Shown piece by piece: positions 63,533 to 64,000 of a stretch of DNA of 64,000 bases; the first letter of the stretch is position 1, and each line of letters starts with the position of its first letter. The notes beneath the pieces are model-generated. The model was given only the letters and a program-made list of their open reading frames with translations, searched no databases and was not told where the DNA came from. The position numbers were made by a program, and so were the translations under genes. The stretch covers positions 1,488,001 to 1,552,000 of the forward strand of contig NZ_RAHX01000001.1 of assembly GCF_003605475.1 (NCBI RefSeq). The letters run 5' to 3'. Source of the stretch: Aurantiacibacter aquimixticola. GTDB lineage: Bacteria; Pseudomonadota; Alphaproteobacteria; Sphingomonadales; Sphingomonadaceae.

Positions 63533-64000
63533 ATGAGCCTGCTCAGACATGTCGGAACGATCGGCGGGCTGACCATGGTCAGCCGTATCGCCGGCATGGC
63601 GCGCGAGATGATCTTCTCTCGCGTGCTCGGCGCGAACGCCGTCACCGATGCGTGGTTCCAGGCGTTCATAATCCCCAACGTCTTCCGCCGCCTGTTTGCC
63701 GAAGGTGCTTTCAGCGCGGCATTCGTGCCGATGTTTTCAAAGCGCCTGCACGGCGAAGGCGGCATCGACGACGCGCGCACTTTCTCGGATGACGTATTGA
63801 GCGTCTTCCTGCCGGTGCTGATTGCCCTTTGCGCCGTAATGATGCTGGCCATGCCGCTTATCATCCGCGTTCTGGGCGATGGCGATGCGCCGCCCGCCGA
63901 TTTCGCTATGGAAGTCGATTTCGCGCGGATCATGTTTCCCTACATTCTCCTGGTCAGCCTCGTCACCCTGTTCACAGGAATGCTCAATTCGGTGAGCCGC
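63533..64000 (+). CDS. murJ: lipid II flippase MurJ, partial at window end
   Basis: The first 156 codons of murJ (mviN), cut by the window edge. The N-terminus has GGLTMVSRIAGMAREM, GANAVTDAWFQAF and FRRLFAEGAFSAAFVPMF, the MurJ signature, and hydrophobic helices from about 85. It flips lipid II across the membrane for peptidoglycan synthesis. Confidence 0.95.
   Translation, partial: MSLLRHVGTIGGLTMVSRIAGMAREMIFSRVLGANAVTDAWFQAFIIPNVFRRLFAEGAFSAAFVPMFSKRLHGEGGIDDARTFSDDVLSVFLPVLIALCAVMMLAMPLIIRVLGDGDAPPADFAMEVDFARIMFPYILLVSLVTLFTGMLNSVSR

Overview
The window looks like chromosomal DNA of a high-GC alphaproteobacterium. The best guess is order Sphingomonadales, family Erythrobacteraceae (Erythrobacter/Altererythrobacter-like). 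This is inferred from a NepR-EcfG general stress module with an HWE-type kinase, a LOV photoreceptor beside a CheB/CheR/PAS/HWE fusion kinase, sphingomonad-style gene content (AcnA, TimA, SecB, MurJ, HDAC, DUF2147) and GTG/ATGA-coupled genes. No rRNA, CRISPR, insertion sequence or prophage was seen. One tRNA (Gln, CTG) is present. Almost all of the window is coding, with two non-coding stretches slightly above 300 bp.

Layout: 0-4 kb general stress response (CHASE-HWE kinase, nepR-ecfG with a canonical EcfG promoter) and an AI-2E-family transporter. 4-9 kb housekeeping (sodB, glmM, thiD, purU, LOG-family protein). 8.8-13.3 kb signalling (single-domain response regulator, CheB-CheR-PAS-HWE fusion, LOV protein) and tRNA-Gln. 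13.9-19.8 kb a candidate arsenic methylation/arsenosugar-type cluster: radical SAM, FAD disulfide oxidoreductase, ArsM-like methyltransferase, SDR and the two TIGR04282/TIGR04283-type glycosyltransferases. 19.9-23.5 kb ppx/gppA, rlmE, a membrane cytochrome c and pheA. 23.5-29.7 kb a tightly overlapping DUF4129-DUF4350-MoxR-DUF58-SpoIIM-RDD operon. 29.8-35.7 kb a channel-like protein, GNAT, GAF-EAL, a CPA2 antiporter and a ZntB-like transporter. 35.8-43.3 kb ispG with a thioredoxin-like lipoprotein, HDAC, aspartic protease, a GT-A-like unknown, two L,D-transpeptidases, an EamA transporter and a 58-aa membrane protein. 43.3-46.6 kb acnA behind a second canonical EcfG promoter, with a coupled rhodanese lipoprotein. 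46.6-47.9 kb a Ser/Thr/Gly-repeat protein with a PEP-CTERM-like tail. 48-50.8 kb ruvA and ruvB separated by two unrelated coupled genes. 50.8-51.0 kb an unusual array of about 22-bp period. 51-55.8 kb aroC, a low-GC HEAT-like unknown, a REP-like palindrome pair and katG. 56-60.3 kb two small ORFs, a processive GT2 coupled to a predicted beta-barrel protein, LytTR and DUF2306. 60.3-64 kb Smr, MltA, TimA, SecB and a truncated murJ.

How it fits together: EcfG-type promoters (GGAAC-N16/17-CGTT) precede both nepR-ecfG and acnA, with weaker matches before sodB and the response regulator, so oxidative and central-metabolism genes here may belong to the general stress regulon. The most unusual material is the 22-bp periodic array between ruvA and aroC, the arsenosugar-like cluster, the LOV-CheB/CheR-HWE module, the ruvA/ruvB interruption and the repeat-rich surface protein. 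All domain calls come from reading motifs; no database search was run.
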